This document shows positions 1-9,478 of a stretch of DNA of 45,174 nt, piece by piece. Every line of letters starts with the position of its first letter. The first letter of the stretch is position 1. Source of the stretch: Balneolaceae bacterium UBA1514. Its GTDB lineage: Bacteria; Bacteroidota; Rhodothermia; Balneolales; Balneolaceae. The notes beneath the pieces were generated by a model. It had not been told where the DNA came from. It saw only the letters and a program-made list of their open reading frames with translations, and ran no database searches. The translations under genes were made by a program, and so were the position numbers. The stretch is from assembly GCA_002323515.1 (NCBI GenBank), contig DCQQ01000020.1, positions 1-45,174 on the forward strand, read 5' to 3'.

Positions 1-100
1 CCATCCCAACAGCCTCACTAAATACTAATGAGTCGGGTTTTTCCTGTGCAAATATTGGAGTTGTTAAAAATATGAATATGAAAAGAAGTTGATTTTTCAT
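1..100 (-). CDS. N-terminal fragment of an exported protein (runs off window)
   Basis: An ATG at 100-98 on the minus strand opens a frame that stays open to the window edge, giving 33 codons. The peptide starts MKNQLLFIFIFLTTPIFAQ, a textbook signal peptide: a Lys near the start, a hydrophobic core, and an Ala-Gln cleavage site. It is followed by EKPDSLVFSEAVGM. The signal peptide is clear. The mature protein is outside the window, so no function can be given. It lies 118 bases downstream of the AlkB-like gene on the same strand. No strong Shine-Dalgarno sequence precedes the ATG, which is common in this group. Confidence 0.6.
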   Translation of the reverse strand, partial: MKNQLLFIFIFLTTPIFAQEKPDSLVFSEAVGM

Positions 101-218
101 GATGTTTGTAGAATTATTTACTTGTGGATATCTAATAATATGGCAATTCTATTCAATAGACTCAATTATTCTCTAACTGATTAACTTTTTAACCGTTCTT
201 ATTTAATCATTAGAAAAA

Positions 219-1334
219 CTATTGATGTAAATGAACCTTATCGACTAATGGATTCATCACACGGAACCAAAGTGGTGGAATCATGGCTAGTAAAATCATC
301 CCAGGGTATCCTGTGGGCAGTTGAGGGCTTTCATCCAAACTACGAAGTACTTGATAGTGCCGGCTTGCAACCATATGATGATCTGAATGACGAGATAATT
401 CAAACAAGAACATCCGACTTACTATGTGATCAGAATTCCACGAATGATGATGATCTACCTTCTCATATCTGTCCCGCTCATTTTTTTCTCGTTCTAGACC
501 ATAATGTTCTAGATAATTTACTGCCTCCAATAATGAAAAAGCCAATATACAACTAAGTATGTAAATGATGCCGACGACAAACCCCATTAACCCGAAAATT
601 ACCGAGATCCATACCAATTGAAACACCTGAAATCCCAGCATCTCATTAGAATAAGACCAAAATCCTTTCTTTTTCTGCTTAAGCCGCTTACGTTCAATCT
701 CCCAGGCTGAGCGGTATTGATCGGGCACCGAACGAATTAAAAATCGGTAAAAAGTCTCCCCTTTACGCGCCGTTGCGGCATCTTCCTCGGTCCCAACATG
801 CTTATGATGCCCATACACGTGTTCAATGGCAAAATGCATATAAAGGGTCGTCAAAAGCAAAGCTCGACCGAGCCATTGCTCAAACTTCGAACTACGGTGA
901 ATAAGTTCATGGGCCACAGTAAAACCAATTCCACCATTACTGATGCCCAAAGAAAGAGTAGCTCCGATTAAGCCCACTACCCAAACTGCCGAGTTCATAC
1001 CCGTAGAAAATTCAGCACCAGTCAAGGTGCCAAATACTCCGATTTCAGGGTCTGAAAATCCACCCGCAGACAGTTTCAATAAGAAAAATCCAGTTAATGC
1101 GTATTGAATGGGTACATAGGACCACAACAACAAGGTATAGCCAAAACTGGCTTTGGCCTTGTCCTCTTGCTCTGGATTGTGGTTACTAGGATTGCTTCCC
1201 ACGAGCCATTCCACCAGAGGAATAAAAAGAAAGACGTAAATTGGAGTTACCAGAGTCCAATAGCCACCCAGCCACATCCCTAATGCAGCCGCTATTGGAA
1301 TCGAATACGAGGGTAGATACTTCCAAATAGACAT
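219..1334 (-). CDS. alkB: Alkane 1-monooxygenase (AlkB-type membrane di-iron hydroxylase)
   Basis: This 371-residue integral membrane protein carries the histidine boxes of the AlkB/XylM hydroxylase family: HELIH at about 142-146, HVYGHHKHVG at about 172-181, LEHYG in the middle of the C-terminal half, and HSDHH near residue 315. These ligate a di-iron centre that, in the family, hydroxylates the terminal carbon of alkanes or alkyl chains using electrons from rubredoxin. Hydrophobic stretches near residues 8-45, 65-90, 115-140 and 235-270 fit the usual six-helix layout, and the length is close to typical AlkB (about 370-410). No rubredoxin or rubredoxin reductase gene lies nearby, so the electron donor must be encoded elsewhere. 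The substrate cannot be told from sequence. Confidence 0.88.
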   Translation of the reverse strand: MSIWKYLPSYSIPIAAALGMWLGGYWTLVTPIYVFLFIPLVEWLVGSNPSNHNPEQEDKAKASFGYTLLLWSYVPIQYALTGFFLLKLSAGGFSDPEIGVFGTLTGAEFSTGMNSAVWVVGLIGATLSLGISNGGIGFTVAHELIHRSSKFEQWLGRALLLTTLYMHFAIEHVYGHHKHVGTEEDAATARKGETFYRFLIRSVPDQYRSAWEIERKRLKQKKKGFWSYSNEMLGFQVFQLVWISVIFGLMGFVVGIIYILSCILAFSLLEAVNYLEHYGLEREKNERDRYEKVDHHHSWNSDHIVSRMFLFELSRHSDHHMVASRHYQVLRSLDESPQLPTGYPGMILLAMIPPLWFRVMNPLVDKVHLHQ

Positions 1335-1430
1335 AATGAATATATTTTATTAGTCATTGGATTAATGAGTATTTGGTGAGTACAAAAATGATACAAAATT
1401 GGCATTAGATCACCAACTCTTTAACTACTT

Positions 1431-2237
1431 TTAACTCCGCTCTTCGTCGGTGGGATTTTGCCCAAACCTAGCAGGAACCCAACGCATCGCATCCAAACGA
1501 GGGCGAGTGTACTCCGGATGCTTGGTAATCTTTGGAAAGGCAATGGGTTCAGGGGTTAGGTCTTTATAGGAAATCTGATTGAGTAGGTGAGAAATGCAAT
1601 TCAATCGGGCGTGACGTTTTATATCGGCATTCACCACAAACCATGGGCATTCGTCGGTGTCGGTAGCGGCAAACATCTCGTCTTTTGCACGCGAATAATC
1701 CATCCATCGCACCCGAGCTTCAATATCCATAGGGCTTAATTTCCAGCGCTTCATCGGATTTTCGTTACGAGCAATAAAGCGCCGTTTTTGCTCTTTATCA
1801 CTAATCGAAAACCAATACTTAATTAGAATAATCCCCGAATTTTGTAGCATTTGCTCGAACAGTGGAGCGCTACGCAAGAATTCGGCATATTCCTGCTCGG
1901 TACAAAATCCCATCACTTTCTCGACCCCTGCCCGGTTGTACCAACTCCTATCAAAAAACACCATTTCACCCGCCGCAGGCAACTCCTTAACATACCGCTG
2001 AAAATACCACTGCGATCGTTCCCTCTCGGTCGGCTTGGGCAAGGCAGCAATTCGTACCACCCTCGAACTCAAGGGCTCCACGATTCGCTTAATCACCCCA
2101 CCCTTTCCAGCCGCATCCCGACCCTCAAACAGTACCGCCACTTTGAGCCCCTTCTCTTTAATCCAATACTGTAATTTTACTAGCTCTTGTTGTAGTCTAA
2201 ACAGCTCTTCTTCATACCGCTTTCGATTCATCTTCAT
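1431..2237 (-). CDS. ppk2: Polyphosphate kinase 2, single-domain (class I type)
   Basis: The 268-residue protein has the PPK2 Walker A motif FEGRDAAGKGG at about 37-47 and the lid and Walker B region FFDRSWYNRAG at about 95-105, followed by the family segments RWKLSPMDIEAR and MDYSRAKDEMF. PPK2 enzymes transfer phosphate between inorganic polyphosphate and nucleotides. The GRDAAGKGG form resembles class I enzymes that act on nucleoside diphosphates, so its likely role is regenerating ATP or GTP from polyphosphate in the cytoplasm. It is on the same strand as the upstream-coordinate AlkB-like gene but separated by about 100 bases, so a shared transcript is possible but unproven. The family call is firm; the class is inferred. 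Confidence 0.92.
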   Translation of the reverse strand: MKMNRKRYEEELFRLQQELVKLQYWIKEKGLKVAVLFEGRDAAGKGGVIKRIVEPLSSRVVRIAALPKPTERERSQWYFQRYVKELPAAGEMVFFDRSWYNRAGVEKVMGFCTEQEYAEFLRSAPLFEQMLQNSGIILIKYWFSISDKEQKRRFIARNENPMKRWKLSPMDIEARVRWMDYSRAKDEMFAATDTDECPWFVVNADIKRHARLNCISHLLNQISYKDLTPEPIAFPKITKHPEYTRPRLDAMRWVPARFGQNPTDEERS

Positions 2238-2455
2238 AAGGGTTCCCCCAGATAATTTAGCTCTTTACTCCAATAGAATAAGATTGTTTTTGCACATCAT
2301 CCAATTTATTATTATTTCATATTACAATTATATGAGGTAGATAGCCTAAACAAAATCTACCCTCGAGAACAAAATTTTGAACGTATATACTGGCAGCGCG
2401 TCAAACCAAGTAAAACGGATTAGAAGTAAGTCACAAATAAATATTAGCTTTAAAA

Positions 2456-3448
2456 ATGAATTACAGACAACTTGGAAAAACTGGATTTAAGGTATCTGAA
2501 TTATCTCTAGGAACGTGGCAGCTAGGCGGTGTTTGGGGCACTGGTTTTAACCATACTTCTGCCCAGCATTTACTCGAGGCTGCCTTCGACGAGGGCGTGA
2601 ATTTTATCGATACAGCTGATGTGTATGAGGATGGGGAAAGCGAAAAAGCGGTGGGGATATTTTTAGCAAAAAAAGGCTCCTCGGCTAATATCAAAGTGGC
2701 AACCAAATGCGGAAAAAGAATCAACCCTTTCGTAAATGAAAACTTTAGTCCCGAGGTGCTGCGTGGACATGTAGAGGATTCCCTGCAGCGACTTGGAATA
2801 GAGACCATCGATCTTATCCAACTACACTGCCCGCCAACCAAGGTCTACTATAGACCCGAAATTTTTGGTTTGTTTGACCGGCTTAAAGAAGAAGGTAAAA
2901 TCCAGCATCTAGGAGTGAGTGTTGAAAAAATAGAAGAAGGAGTAAAAGCCATTCAATTTGATAACGTGACTACCGTGCAGATTATCTATAATTTATTCCG
3001 GCAACGACCCGATGATTATTTTTTCGACATGGCGCGTGAAAAAAATATTGGGATCATCGTCCGCGTACCATTAGCAAGCGGTCTTCTGAGTGGTAAAATG
3101 ACATGCGAAACTACCTTTAATCCAAATGATCACCGGCATGGTAACCGAAACGGGGCATGGTTTGATAAAGGCGAAACCTTTGCAGGTGTTCCTTTTGAAA
3201 CTGGACTTGAAGCAGTGGAGAAACTCAAGGAGATTTTCAACGGATACGACTCATTGGCGCAGGTTGCTTTAAAATGGATCTTACTGAATAAAAAGATCAG
3301 TGTAATTATTCCAGGAGCCTCAAAGGCTCAGCACATTCGTACTAATATGAGAGCCGGAAATATTCTAAAATTTAGTGATGAGCAGCTTCAAGCTACTCAA
3401 AATGTTTATGAGTTTGTTATAAAACCACATATACATGATATATGGTAG
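2456..3448 (+). CDS. Aldo/keto reductase
   Basis: This 330-residue protein has the aldo/keto reductase (beta/alpha)8 signatures. The N-terminus reads MNYRQLGKTGFKVSELSLGTW. The catalytic set is visible as Asp and Tyr in DTADVYEDGESE (about 51-62), Lys in VATKCGK (about 80-86) and His in LIQLHCPP (about 120-127). The C-terminal NADPH-binding loop is IPGASKAQHIRTNM. The family reduces aldehydes or ketones with NADPH; the substrate here is unknown. The gene stands alone, divergent from ppk2 across about 220 bases and convergent with the serine hydrolase gene 20 bases beyond its stop. Its base composition is higher in GC than the AT-rich genes that follow. Confidence 0.9.
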   Translation: MNYRQLGKTGFKVSELSLGTWQLGGVWGTGFNHTSAQHLLEAAFDEGVNFIDTADVYEDGESEKAVGIFLAKKGSSANIKVATKCGKRINPFVNENFSPEVLRGHVEDSLQRLGIETIDLIQLHCPPTKVYYRPEIFGLFDRLKEEGKIQHLGVSVEKIEEGVKAIQFDNVTTVQIIYNLFRQRPDDYFFDMAREKNIGIIVRVPLASGLLSGKMTCETTFNPNDHRHGNRNGAWFDKGETFAGVPFETGLEAVEKLKEIFNGYDSLAQVALKWILLNKKISVIIPGASKAQHIRTNMRAGNILKFSDEQLQATQNVYEFVIKPHIHDIW

Positions 3449-3468
3449 TTTAATTCTTGTAAAAGCAT

Positions 3469-4860
3469 TTATTTTTCAATAACCGATGCTCCTACGATCT
3501 GTCTCATAATATTTCCCGTATTTTCCCATGGAATTCTCTGAGATTGCTTCATTAGAATCCCAATTATATTTAACTCTGGATCGGCATAATATTGAGTATT
3601 AAAATAACCACCCCAATCAAATGTGCCCACACTACCTCTTCCTCCTATACTGAATCCTTCATGAGTAACTACTCCAAATGCTAAACCATAGTGAGTATTT
3701 CCTTCTCCAAATAGATCTTTTGTTTGATTGCTCATAATCAAATCTACTGTAGTTGGACTCAATATACGGTGCTCATTAAATACACCACCATTTAAGTACA
3801 TTTGCAAGAATTTAGCATAATCTTGAGCGGTACTTGTTAATCCAGCACCCCCAGAATAGAATTTTTTTGCTCCAATTTTAGGATAATTGGCATCATAGTA
3901 ACCATCAGGATGACCATCGTATACAATCCATTCTCCTTTTTGATTTTTTGTTTGAACCGGCACAAGAAGATTGTATTGATCTTCACTTAGATAAAATTGG
4001 GTATTTGACATACCAAGTGGTTCAAATAAGTGTTCCTCTAAAAATTCACTAAATGACTGACCTGATAGTATTTCAACTAAGTATCCTAAGACATCTAATC
4101 CTTCAGAATAAGTAAAACGCTCACCTGGTTCATGATGCAAAGGTAGTTTAGCTAAAAGTTTTACGCTATGTTCAATGCTTATATCCTCTGTTGTATAAAG
4201 ATCAACAACTCCTGCTTTTTGATAAATTTTACGAATACGTTCATCTCCATCAATAATTCCATAGCCAATACCAGAAGTATGATTCAGCAAATGACGAATA
4301 GTAATCTGATTTTTTGCTGGAATGGTTTTGTAGGTAGAATCTGAATCATTTAACTTTTTCAAAATAGTTACATCTTTAAATTCAGTTATATAATTTGAAA
4401 TAGGATCATCTAGATTAAATAAACCTTTTTCCCAAAGCATCATAACTGCTGTAGCAGTTATAGCTTTAGTTTGAGATGCAATTCTAAATATATGATCAGT
4501 TTGATAAGGTCGATTTGTTTCAGGATCGGCGCTACCAAAAGCTTTTTCGTACACAACAAATCCATTTCTCGCTATCAAAGCTACCATACCAGGAATCTTT
4601 TCTTGCTCTATGTGCTGTACAAATATTGAGTCTAGATTTGCTAATCGACTACTTGACATACCTACTGACTCAGGTATAGATTTAGGCCATTGGTGAAGAG
4701 TATTAGACTTTTCCTGTATTTGAACTTCCCCAGCCTCTTTGATCTGTGCTTGCACCACATCAAATGCTGAATTAAAAAACACAAAAACTATAAGAAAAAA
4801 TAATGCCTTACATTGTAGATCTAGATTATTAGAGATGCATTTGTACATAATTTGGATCAT
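3469..4860 (-). CDS. Exported serine hydrolase, beta-lactamase class C/esterase family
   Basis: The 463-residue protein begins with a hydrophobic export signal (LFFLIVFVFFNSAF, ending near VVQAQ). The class C beta-lactamase-like fold is shown by SQTK (Ser-x-x-Lys, with the nucleophile Ser in RIASQTK), the HTSG loop, the second-motif Tyr in FTYSEG, and the C-terminal GGRGSVGTFDWGG strand region. The second motif is YSE rather than the YSN of true AmpC enzymes. That favours an esterase, D-amino acid peptidase or similar hydrolase over an antibiotic-resistance enzyme. A second in-frame Met lies four codons downstream (4848). The gene is divergent from the PD40 protein gene, 66 bases away, and is strikingly AT-rich. 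Confidence 0.85.
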   Translation of the reverse strand: MIQIMYKCISNNLDLQCKALFFLIVFVFFNSAFDVVQAQIKEAGEVQIQEKSNTLHQWPKSIPESVGMSSSRLANLDSIFVQHIEQEKIPGMVALIARNGFVVYEKAFGSADPETNRPYQTDHIFRIASQTKAITATAVMMLWEKGLFNLDDPISNYITEFKDVTILKKLNDSDSTYKTIPAKNQITIRHLLNHTSGIGYGIIDGDERIRKIYQKAGVVDLYTTEDISIEHSVKLLAKLPLHHEPGERFTYSEGLDVLGYLVEILSGQSFSEFLEEHLFEPLGMSNTQFYLSEDQYNLLVPVQTKNQKGEWIVYDGHPDGYYDANYPKIGAKKFYSGGAGLTSTAQDYAKFLQMYLNGGVFNEHRILSPTTVDLIMSNQTKDLFGEGNTHYGLAFGVVTHEGFSIGGRGSVGTFDWGGYFNTQYYADPELNIIGILMKQSQRIPWENTGNIMRQIVGASVIEK

Positions 4861-4926
4861 ATTATTAAAGATAAATACTATAATGTTACAAATTTTATTC
4901 TATTTACCAACTAAACAATAAAAGTT

Positions 4927-5877
4927 ATGGTACTTCCAAAAATCAAAAACACATGGTTACTTTTAATTGTAATTACTTTACTAGGCAATATAATGCCTAT
5001 GAGCTCATATTTATTTGGCCAACTACCCTCCTCAGACTTAGAAGTTTTCCTGGCAGATTTCAATGTATTGGATGAAAAAATCGAGTTAAATAATCTGCAA
5101 AATGTCTCGAATAATTTAGGATATGACAGTCAACCATGGTTTTCATCGGATGGTGAAATCTTATTATATGCATCAAACAGAGGCGGTGAAACTGATATAA
5201 TTTCTTTAAATATTTCTTCTTTAGAGAAGACATGGCTAACTGAAACCCCCAATAGAAGTGAATATAGCCCACAATTCAGGCCTATAACTGAGGAATTAAG
5301 TTATATCACACTATCAAAAGATGGTATTCAGGATTTTCGAATTCTGGAAGTAATGGTGAAAAATGGACAACAAAGTAAAATTGAGACAGTTCTTGAAAAA
5401 GAATCCATTATTGGCTATTACCATTGGTTTGATAGAGATTCTTATTTATGCTTTGTATTACCAACAGAAAATATGAATTCGACTTTACAGTGGCATAAAC
5501 TTTTTAATCAAACGGATTCAACAAATAAAAATATCATCCTGAATATGCCTGGTAGGTCTTTCTTAGCTATACCTGACACAGAATACTTAAGTTTTATAGA
5601 CAAAAGATCAGCTCCCTGGAAAATCATGAGCTTTGATCCTATTACCTTAGATATTAAGCCCATTTTAGATGTGTTGGATCAATCCGAAGACTTTGCGTGG
5701 TTGCCCAACGGATACCCTGTAATGGGGTCTGGTTCTATACTCATGCATCATAATGGCCATGAATGGTCAATTTTAAGAGATTTATCTGATGCAGGTATAA
5801 CAAATATTACAAGGTTAGCGATAAATGGGAAATCCAAAAAAATCGCTATAGTTGGTGAATTAATTAAAAATAATTGA
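4927..5877 (+). CDS. Exported PD40/TolB-like beta-propeller protein
   Basis: A 316-residue protein with an N-terminal signal or anchor (WLLLIVITLLGNIMPMSSY). It then carries PD40-type propeller repeats: YDSQPWFSSDGEILLYASNR followed by GETDIISLN, then YSPQFRPITEELSYI. These match the WD40-like beta-propeller repeats of TolB and related envelope proteins. The length would fit one propeller. It has no enzyme domain, so a binding or scaffold role at the envelope is the most that can be said. It sits between the divergent serine hydrolase and the convergent YHYH lipoprotein gene (10 bases from its stop). The function is not recognised beyond the fold. Confidence 0.7.
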   Translation: MVLPKIKNTWLLLIVITLLGNIMPMSSYLFGQLPSSDLEVFLADFNVLDEKIELNNLQNVSNNLGYDSQPWFSSDGEILLYASNRGGETDIISLNISSLEKTWLTETPNRSEYSPQFRPITEELSYITLSKDGIQDFRILEVMVKNGQQSKIETVLEKESIIGYYHWFDRDSYLCFVLPTENMNSTLQWHKLFNQTDSTNKNIILNMPGRSFLAIPDTEYLSFIDKRSAPWKIMSFDPITLDIKPILDVLDQSEDFAWLPNGYPVMGSGSILMHHNGHEWSILRDLSDAGITNITRLAINGKSKKIAIVGELIKNN

Positions 5878-5887
5878 TCTGCAAGAA

Positions 5888-6910
5888 CTAGTGAGCGTGA
5901 TGCCAAAAATCTTCCTTTAATTTAACTTTCATAGATGCTTTTGAAAATGATGTATGGGGGGTACCCACATGACATTTTAAAACCCAAGGATAATTGTCTG
6001 TCACATAATATCCATATATACCATCTAGTACCATTCCATTACACCTATCTAGATCACCCGCGTCAGTAAATTCATAATCATCATTGTACATACCATCATA
6101 CTCCCCACCAGGGTTTTGATCATCAGGACCAGGTCTAAAACCTACTTTTAATGTATAACCAGAAATAGCTTTACGAATTTGATTGGTTACTGGATCTAAA
6201 AAATAGCTACCAAAAATAGGAAACCCATCGGCTGCAAAACCAATGACTGGAGATCCATTTAGTCCTGGATTATCGTCAAATAATGCTAATGGATTCCCAT
6301 GATAATGATAGGTTCCATCAGGTTGCGTATGTGCATTATGGGCATCCGCACCAAATTTAGTTTCACTACCTAGTGGATCAATTAACCATGCTGCATTTGC
6401 ATTACATCCAATTTGTACATTTCCATTAGAATCTGCTCTAGAATCTGTAGGTCGATAGCAGCCAGCAGATAACATATCTACTACTACTCCATTCAACATT
6501 ATTGCGTCATAATACGTTTGTGATAAGGGAGTTGACTGATCAGAAATGACAGGACTATATGGAATATTGAATATCCTATTTACCTCAGAGATATCATGTG
6601 CAAACTGTGCTGACTGATCATTAAAATCGTGATTGGGTATCCCATTAACCGTAATGGTACACCCTGTATCACCGTTTGATAATGAAACTGAGCCCTCAAA
6701 TAAAATAGAGCGCTTAATGTCTTTTACAACTGAGAAATAATCTTGAATATATTCTTGGCAGTTTGAGCTTGTTTCAGTTAATATCGCATTTGTTATATCG
6801 ATTTTTGAATTATCTTCTACATTTAATCCTACATCAGTTTGTTTAGTATTACAACCTAAAATAGAAAGAACTAAAACAGCAGAGAATAAACTACTAAACT
6901 TATTATACAT
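5888..6910 (-). CDS. YHYH-domain lipoprotein
   Basis: The 340-residue protein starts with a lipoprotein signal whose lipobox SILGC places the lipidated Cys at residue 20. The middle holds the eponymous YHYH motif in DGTYHYHGNP, preceded by NAHTQPDG and followed by GFAADGFPIFG. The C-terminal part has DQNPGGEYDGMYNDDYEF and CNGM, as in the YHYH protein family (Pfam name from memory). These secreted or surface proteins have no established activity. The His- and Asp-rich core suggests metal or sugar contacts, but that is a guess. It is convergent with the PD40 gene and lies 47 bases downstream of the SDR gene on the same strand, so co-transcription with the SDR gene is possible. Confidence 0.78.
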   Translation of the reverse strand: MYNKFSSLFSAVLVLSILGCNTKQTDVGLNVEDNSKIDITNAILTETSSNCQEYIQDYFSVVKDIKRSILFEGSVSLSNGDTGCTITVNGIPNHDFNDQSAQFAHDISEVNRIFNIPYSPVISDQSTPLSQTYYDAIMLNGVVVDMLSAGCYRPTDSRADSNGNVQIGCNANAAWLIDPLGSETKFGADAHNAHTQPDGTYHYHGNPLALFDDNPGLNGSPVIGFAADGFPIFGSYFLDPVTNQIRKAISGYTLKVGFRPGPDDQNPGGEYDGMYNDDYEFTDAGDLDRCNGMVLDGIYGYYVTDNYPWVLKCHVGTPHTSFSKASMKVKLKEDFWHHAH

Positions 6911-6957
6911 TATATTTAACCTTTAATTTTTAAAATCTACAAATCTGATCCTATGCA

Positions 6958-8373
6958 TTACTCTGTTAGTTTTTTTATTAAACCATGAAATATCAAACCA
7001 TGAAAAGGAATAACTGCATACCAATACAACCGGCCTAATATTCCTAATGGTCTAAATGTTGCTGTTTGAATAAGTATATTTCCTTTCATTTTAAACTCTA
7101 ACCAAGCCTCACCCGGTAGTTTCATTTCAGCAAAAAGTAGTAAGCGACCTCTTTCTTTATCAACTTCCACAACACGCCAAAAATCTAAGGCATCTCCTAC
7201 CGTAATAGTATCCTGATTAGTCCTACCTCTCCGTAAACCTACTCCTCCCCACAACTTATCTAAATAACCACGTATTTGCCACAACCAGTTGCCATAGTAC
7301 CAACCATTATTTCCCCCAATACTCCAAATACGTTCAATACATATATTTCTGTCTTTGACTTCAGAAGATCTTATATCTTTAAAACATCCATATGAGGGTA
7401 CTTTCCCATATTTTTCAATTTGTATGGTACTACCACTACTAGTGTAAGAATCTTTCCATGATGACGTAATTCTATCGTTTTGGATTCTATGCATTGCCCG
7501 TTCTAATGCTTTTTTATATGGAACAGGTTCAATATTCAATAGTGCTCTCAAATTATTTGGTATACATACAACCTCAACTTTCATACTATCCACAAGAGAT
7601 CTTGCAAGCAAATAAGATGTCGAAGTAACAAAATATAACCAATAGGATGAAAGGCGCGGAGTCATCACAGGTACAGTATAAATTCGCCTAGTTAACCCTC
7701 TTACTTCTGCAAAATCTAATAACATTTCTTTGTATGTAAGTACATCATCACATCCAATATCATAATGGCTATCATATGTATTTTTGTTACCTAAGCAACC
7801 AATGAGATATTTCTTTACGTCATAGATTCCAATTGGCTGAGTCTTAGTCTCAAGCCATCTAGGTGCAATCATTATAGGGAGTTTTTCAACTAAATCTCTG
7901 ATGATTTCAAAAGAAGCACTTCCTGATCCCACAATAATTCCTGCACGTAGGGTAGTTAGTGAATAACTACCTTTTGATAACTCTAATTCAACTCGCTTAC
8001 GTGAAAGTAAATGCTCAGATAAATCATCTTGGTTTACAATTCCACTTAAATAAATTAGTTGTTGCGCTTTTGTTTTTGAAAATGCAGCACAAAAATTTTT
8101 AGCACATTCCAATTCCATTACCGCATAATTCTCAGAGCTTGACATCGAATGGACCAGATAATACCCTACATCAATATCAACAGGTAGTCTATTTAATGAA
8201 TCCCTATTTAACAAATCTACTTCTAATACTTCAATTGAGCTTCCAAATTCTTCCAATGGATTAAAACGATTAGCATCACGGACACAGCAGGTAATTTTAT
8301 GCCCAGCAGCAACTAACTCGGGTAGTAGTCTTTTCCCAATATATCCAGTTGAACCCGTTAATAGTATATGCAT
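6958..8373 (-). CDS. SDR-family NAD(P)-binding oxidoreductase with C-terminal DUF2867
   Basis: The 471-residue protein opens with the Rossmann nucleotide-binding motif TGSTGYIGKRLL (residues 6-17), typical of atypical extended short-chain dehydrogenases. About 300 residues of epimerase-like domain follow. The C-terminal part (about 320-471) includes WSIGGNNGWYYGNWLWQIRGYLD, then FWRVVEVDKERGRLLL and ATFRPLGILGRLYWY, which is the DUF2867 domain. The substrate is not known. From memory, such fusions often sit beside photolyase and carotenoid-type stress genes in marine Bacteroidota, but none is present here. Its start lies 122 bases from the divergent deacetylase gene, so the two may share a regulatory region. 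Confidence 0.85.
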   Translation of the reverse strand: MHILLTGSTGYIGKRLLPELVAAGHKITCCVRDANRFNPLEEFGSSIEVLEVDLLNRDSLNRLPVDIDVGYYLVHSMSSSENYAVMELECAKNFCAAFSKTKAQQLIYLSGIVNQDDLSEHLLSRKRVELELSKGSYSLTTLRAGIIVGSGSASFEIIRDLVEKLPIMIAPRWLETKTQPIGIYDVKKYLIGCLGNKNTYDSHYDIGCDDVLTYKEMLLDFAEVRGLTRRIYTVPVMTPRLSSYWLYFVTSTSYLLARSLVDSMKVEVVCIPNNLRALLNIEPVPYKKALERAMHRIQNDRITSSWKDSYTSSGSTIQIEKYGKVPSYGCFKDIRSSEVKDRNICIERIWSIGGNNGWYYGNWLWQIRGYLDKLWGGVGLRRGRTNQDTITVGDALDFWRVVEVDKERGRLLLFAEMKLPGEAWLEFKMKGNILIQTATFRPLGILGRLYWYAVIPFHGLIFHGLIKKLTE

Positions 8374-8495
8374 GTGATGTTTTATTTTATAAATCTATAT
8401 CATGATGAATTCATTCACTAAAAGAAAAGCAATTTGTTAAACTCTACTATTGTCATAAACTGAAATGAATACCTTTTAATTTCAGTTATCTGTAC

Positions 8496-9398
8496 ATGAT
8501 AAAAATTGCATGGCATCCTTCATATATTCACCCTGTCCCAGATGGTCACCGTTTCCCTATGGAGAAGTATGAACTCTTACCAATGCGTCTTATCCGAGAA
8601 GGTATAGTCAGTGAGGACAACTTCTTTGAGCCATCTCAGGGACTTACTTATGATCTTGATATTCATGATTCAGAGTATTTGAGGCGTTTATTTAACCTTG
8701 AATTAACTAAAAAAGAAGTACGGGCTAGTGGGTTTACTCTAAGTCAAGACTTAATTCAAAGAGAGTTACGCATTACAAATGGAACCGTTGAGGGAGCTCT
8801 TTGGGCTTTTAATAATCGTTCAGCAGCTTTCAATATAGCAGGAGGAACCCATCATGCATCTGCAAATAAAGCTGAAGGTTTTTGTTTACTTAACGATCAG
8901 GCTATTGCCTCTAGATATTTACTGGAAAACACAAATGTATCACAAATACTAATCATTGACTTGGACGTGCATCAGGGCAACGGAACTGCCCAAATATTTA
9001 AAAACATTAATAATGTATATACTTTCAGTATGCATGGGGCTAATAATTATCCATACCATAAACCTCCTTCCAATTTAGATATACCATTACCAGACAATAC
9101 TAGTGACAGAAAATATCTTAGCTTATTAAAAAAATATTTACCAAACATTGTAACTAAGATAAATCCCGATTTTATATTCTATTTAGCAGGTGTAGATGTA
9201 TTAGCCGAAGATAAATTAGGCCGGCTTGGATTAACTCTAAACGGTTGTAAAGAACGAGATGAGTTGGTTTTTGCCTTGGCTAAGGATAATGATATCCCAA
9301 TTATGACAACGATGGGGGGTGGATATGCCCCAGATATTAAAATAATTCTCGAGGCACATTGTAATACATTTCGTAGTGCCTCGAATATATATTATTAA
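8496..9398 (+). CDS. Histone-deacetylase-fold amidohydrolase
   Basis: The 300-residue protein has the complete arginase/deacetylase active site. The paired His are in GGTHHA (H119, H120), the zinc ligands are D157 and H159 in DLDVHQGNG and D234 in AGVDVL, and the catalytic Tyr is in GGGYA (Y277). Family members remove acetyl groups from lysines, polyamines or small amides. The short length and the sequence around YPYHKPPSNLD look closer to HDAC11-like or acetoin-utilisation-type proteins than to eukaryotic class I enzymes. It is divergent from the SDR-DUF2867 gene. With all catalytic residues present it should be active; the substrate is unknown. Confidence 0.88.
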   Translation: MIKIAWHPSYIHPVPDGHRFPMEKYELLPMRLIREGIVSEDNFFEPSQGLTYDLDIHDSEYLRRLFNLELTKKEVRASGFTLSQDLIQRELRITNGTVEGALWAFNNRSAAFNIAGGTHHASANKAEGFCLLNDQAIASRYLLENTNVSQILIIDLDVHQGNGTAQIFKNINNVYTFSMHGANNYPYHKPPSNLDIPLPDNTSDRKYLSLLKKYLPNIVTKINPDFIFYLAGVDVLAEDKLGRLGLTLNGCKERDELVFALAKDNDIPIMTTMGGGYAPDIKIILEAHCNTFRSASNIYY

Positions 9399-9428
9399 TA
9401 AATAAATTTAATTTTAAACTGATTCACT

Positions 9429-9447
9429 TAAAGCTTAAAAAGCTTTA
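9429..9447. other. Short perfect hairpin after the deacetylase gene
   Basis: TAAAGCTT and AAGCTTTA form an 8-bp perfect stem around an AAA loop, 30 bases after the deacetylase stop. The stem is AT-rich and no run of Ts follows, so it is at best a weak terminator or processing site. Confidence 0.35.
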
Positions 9448-9478
9448 GTTTGATTTATTGCTTAATTAACTTTCATAT

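Noticed and set aside
248..556. 102-codon open frame on the plus strand
   Set aside because: It lies wholly opposite the AlkB-type gene, whose histidine motifs are unmistakable; no ribosome site or domain.
3469..4860. Antibiotic-resistance beta-lactamase
   Set aside because: The fold fits, but the second motif is YSE rather than YSN, and exported esterases and peptidases of this family are far more common.
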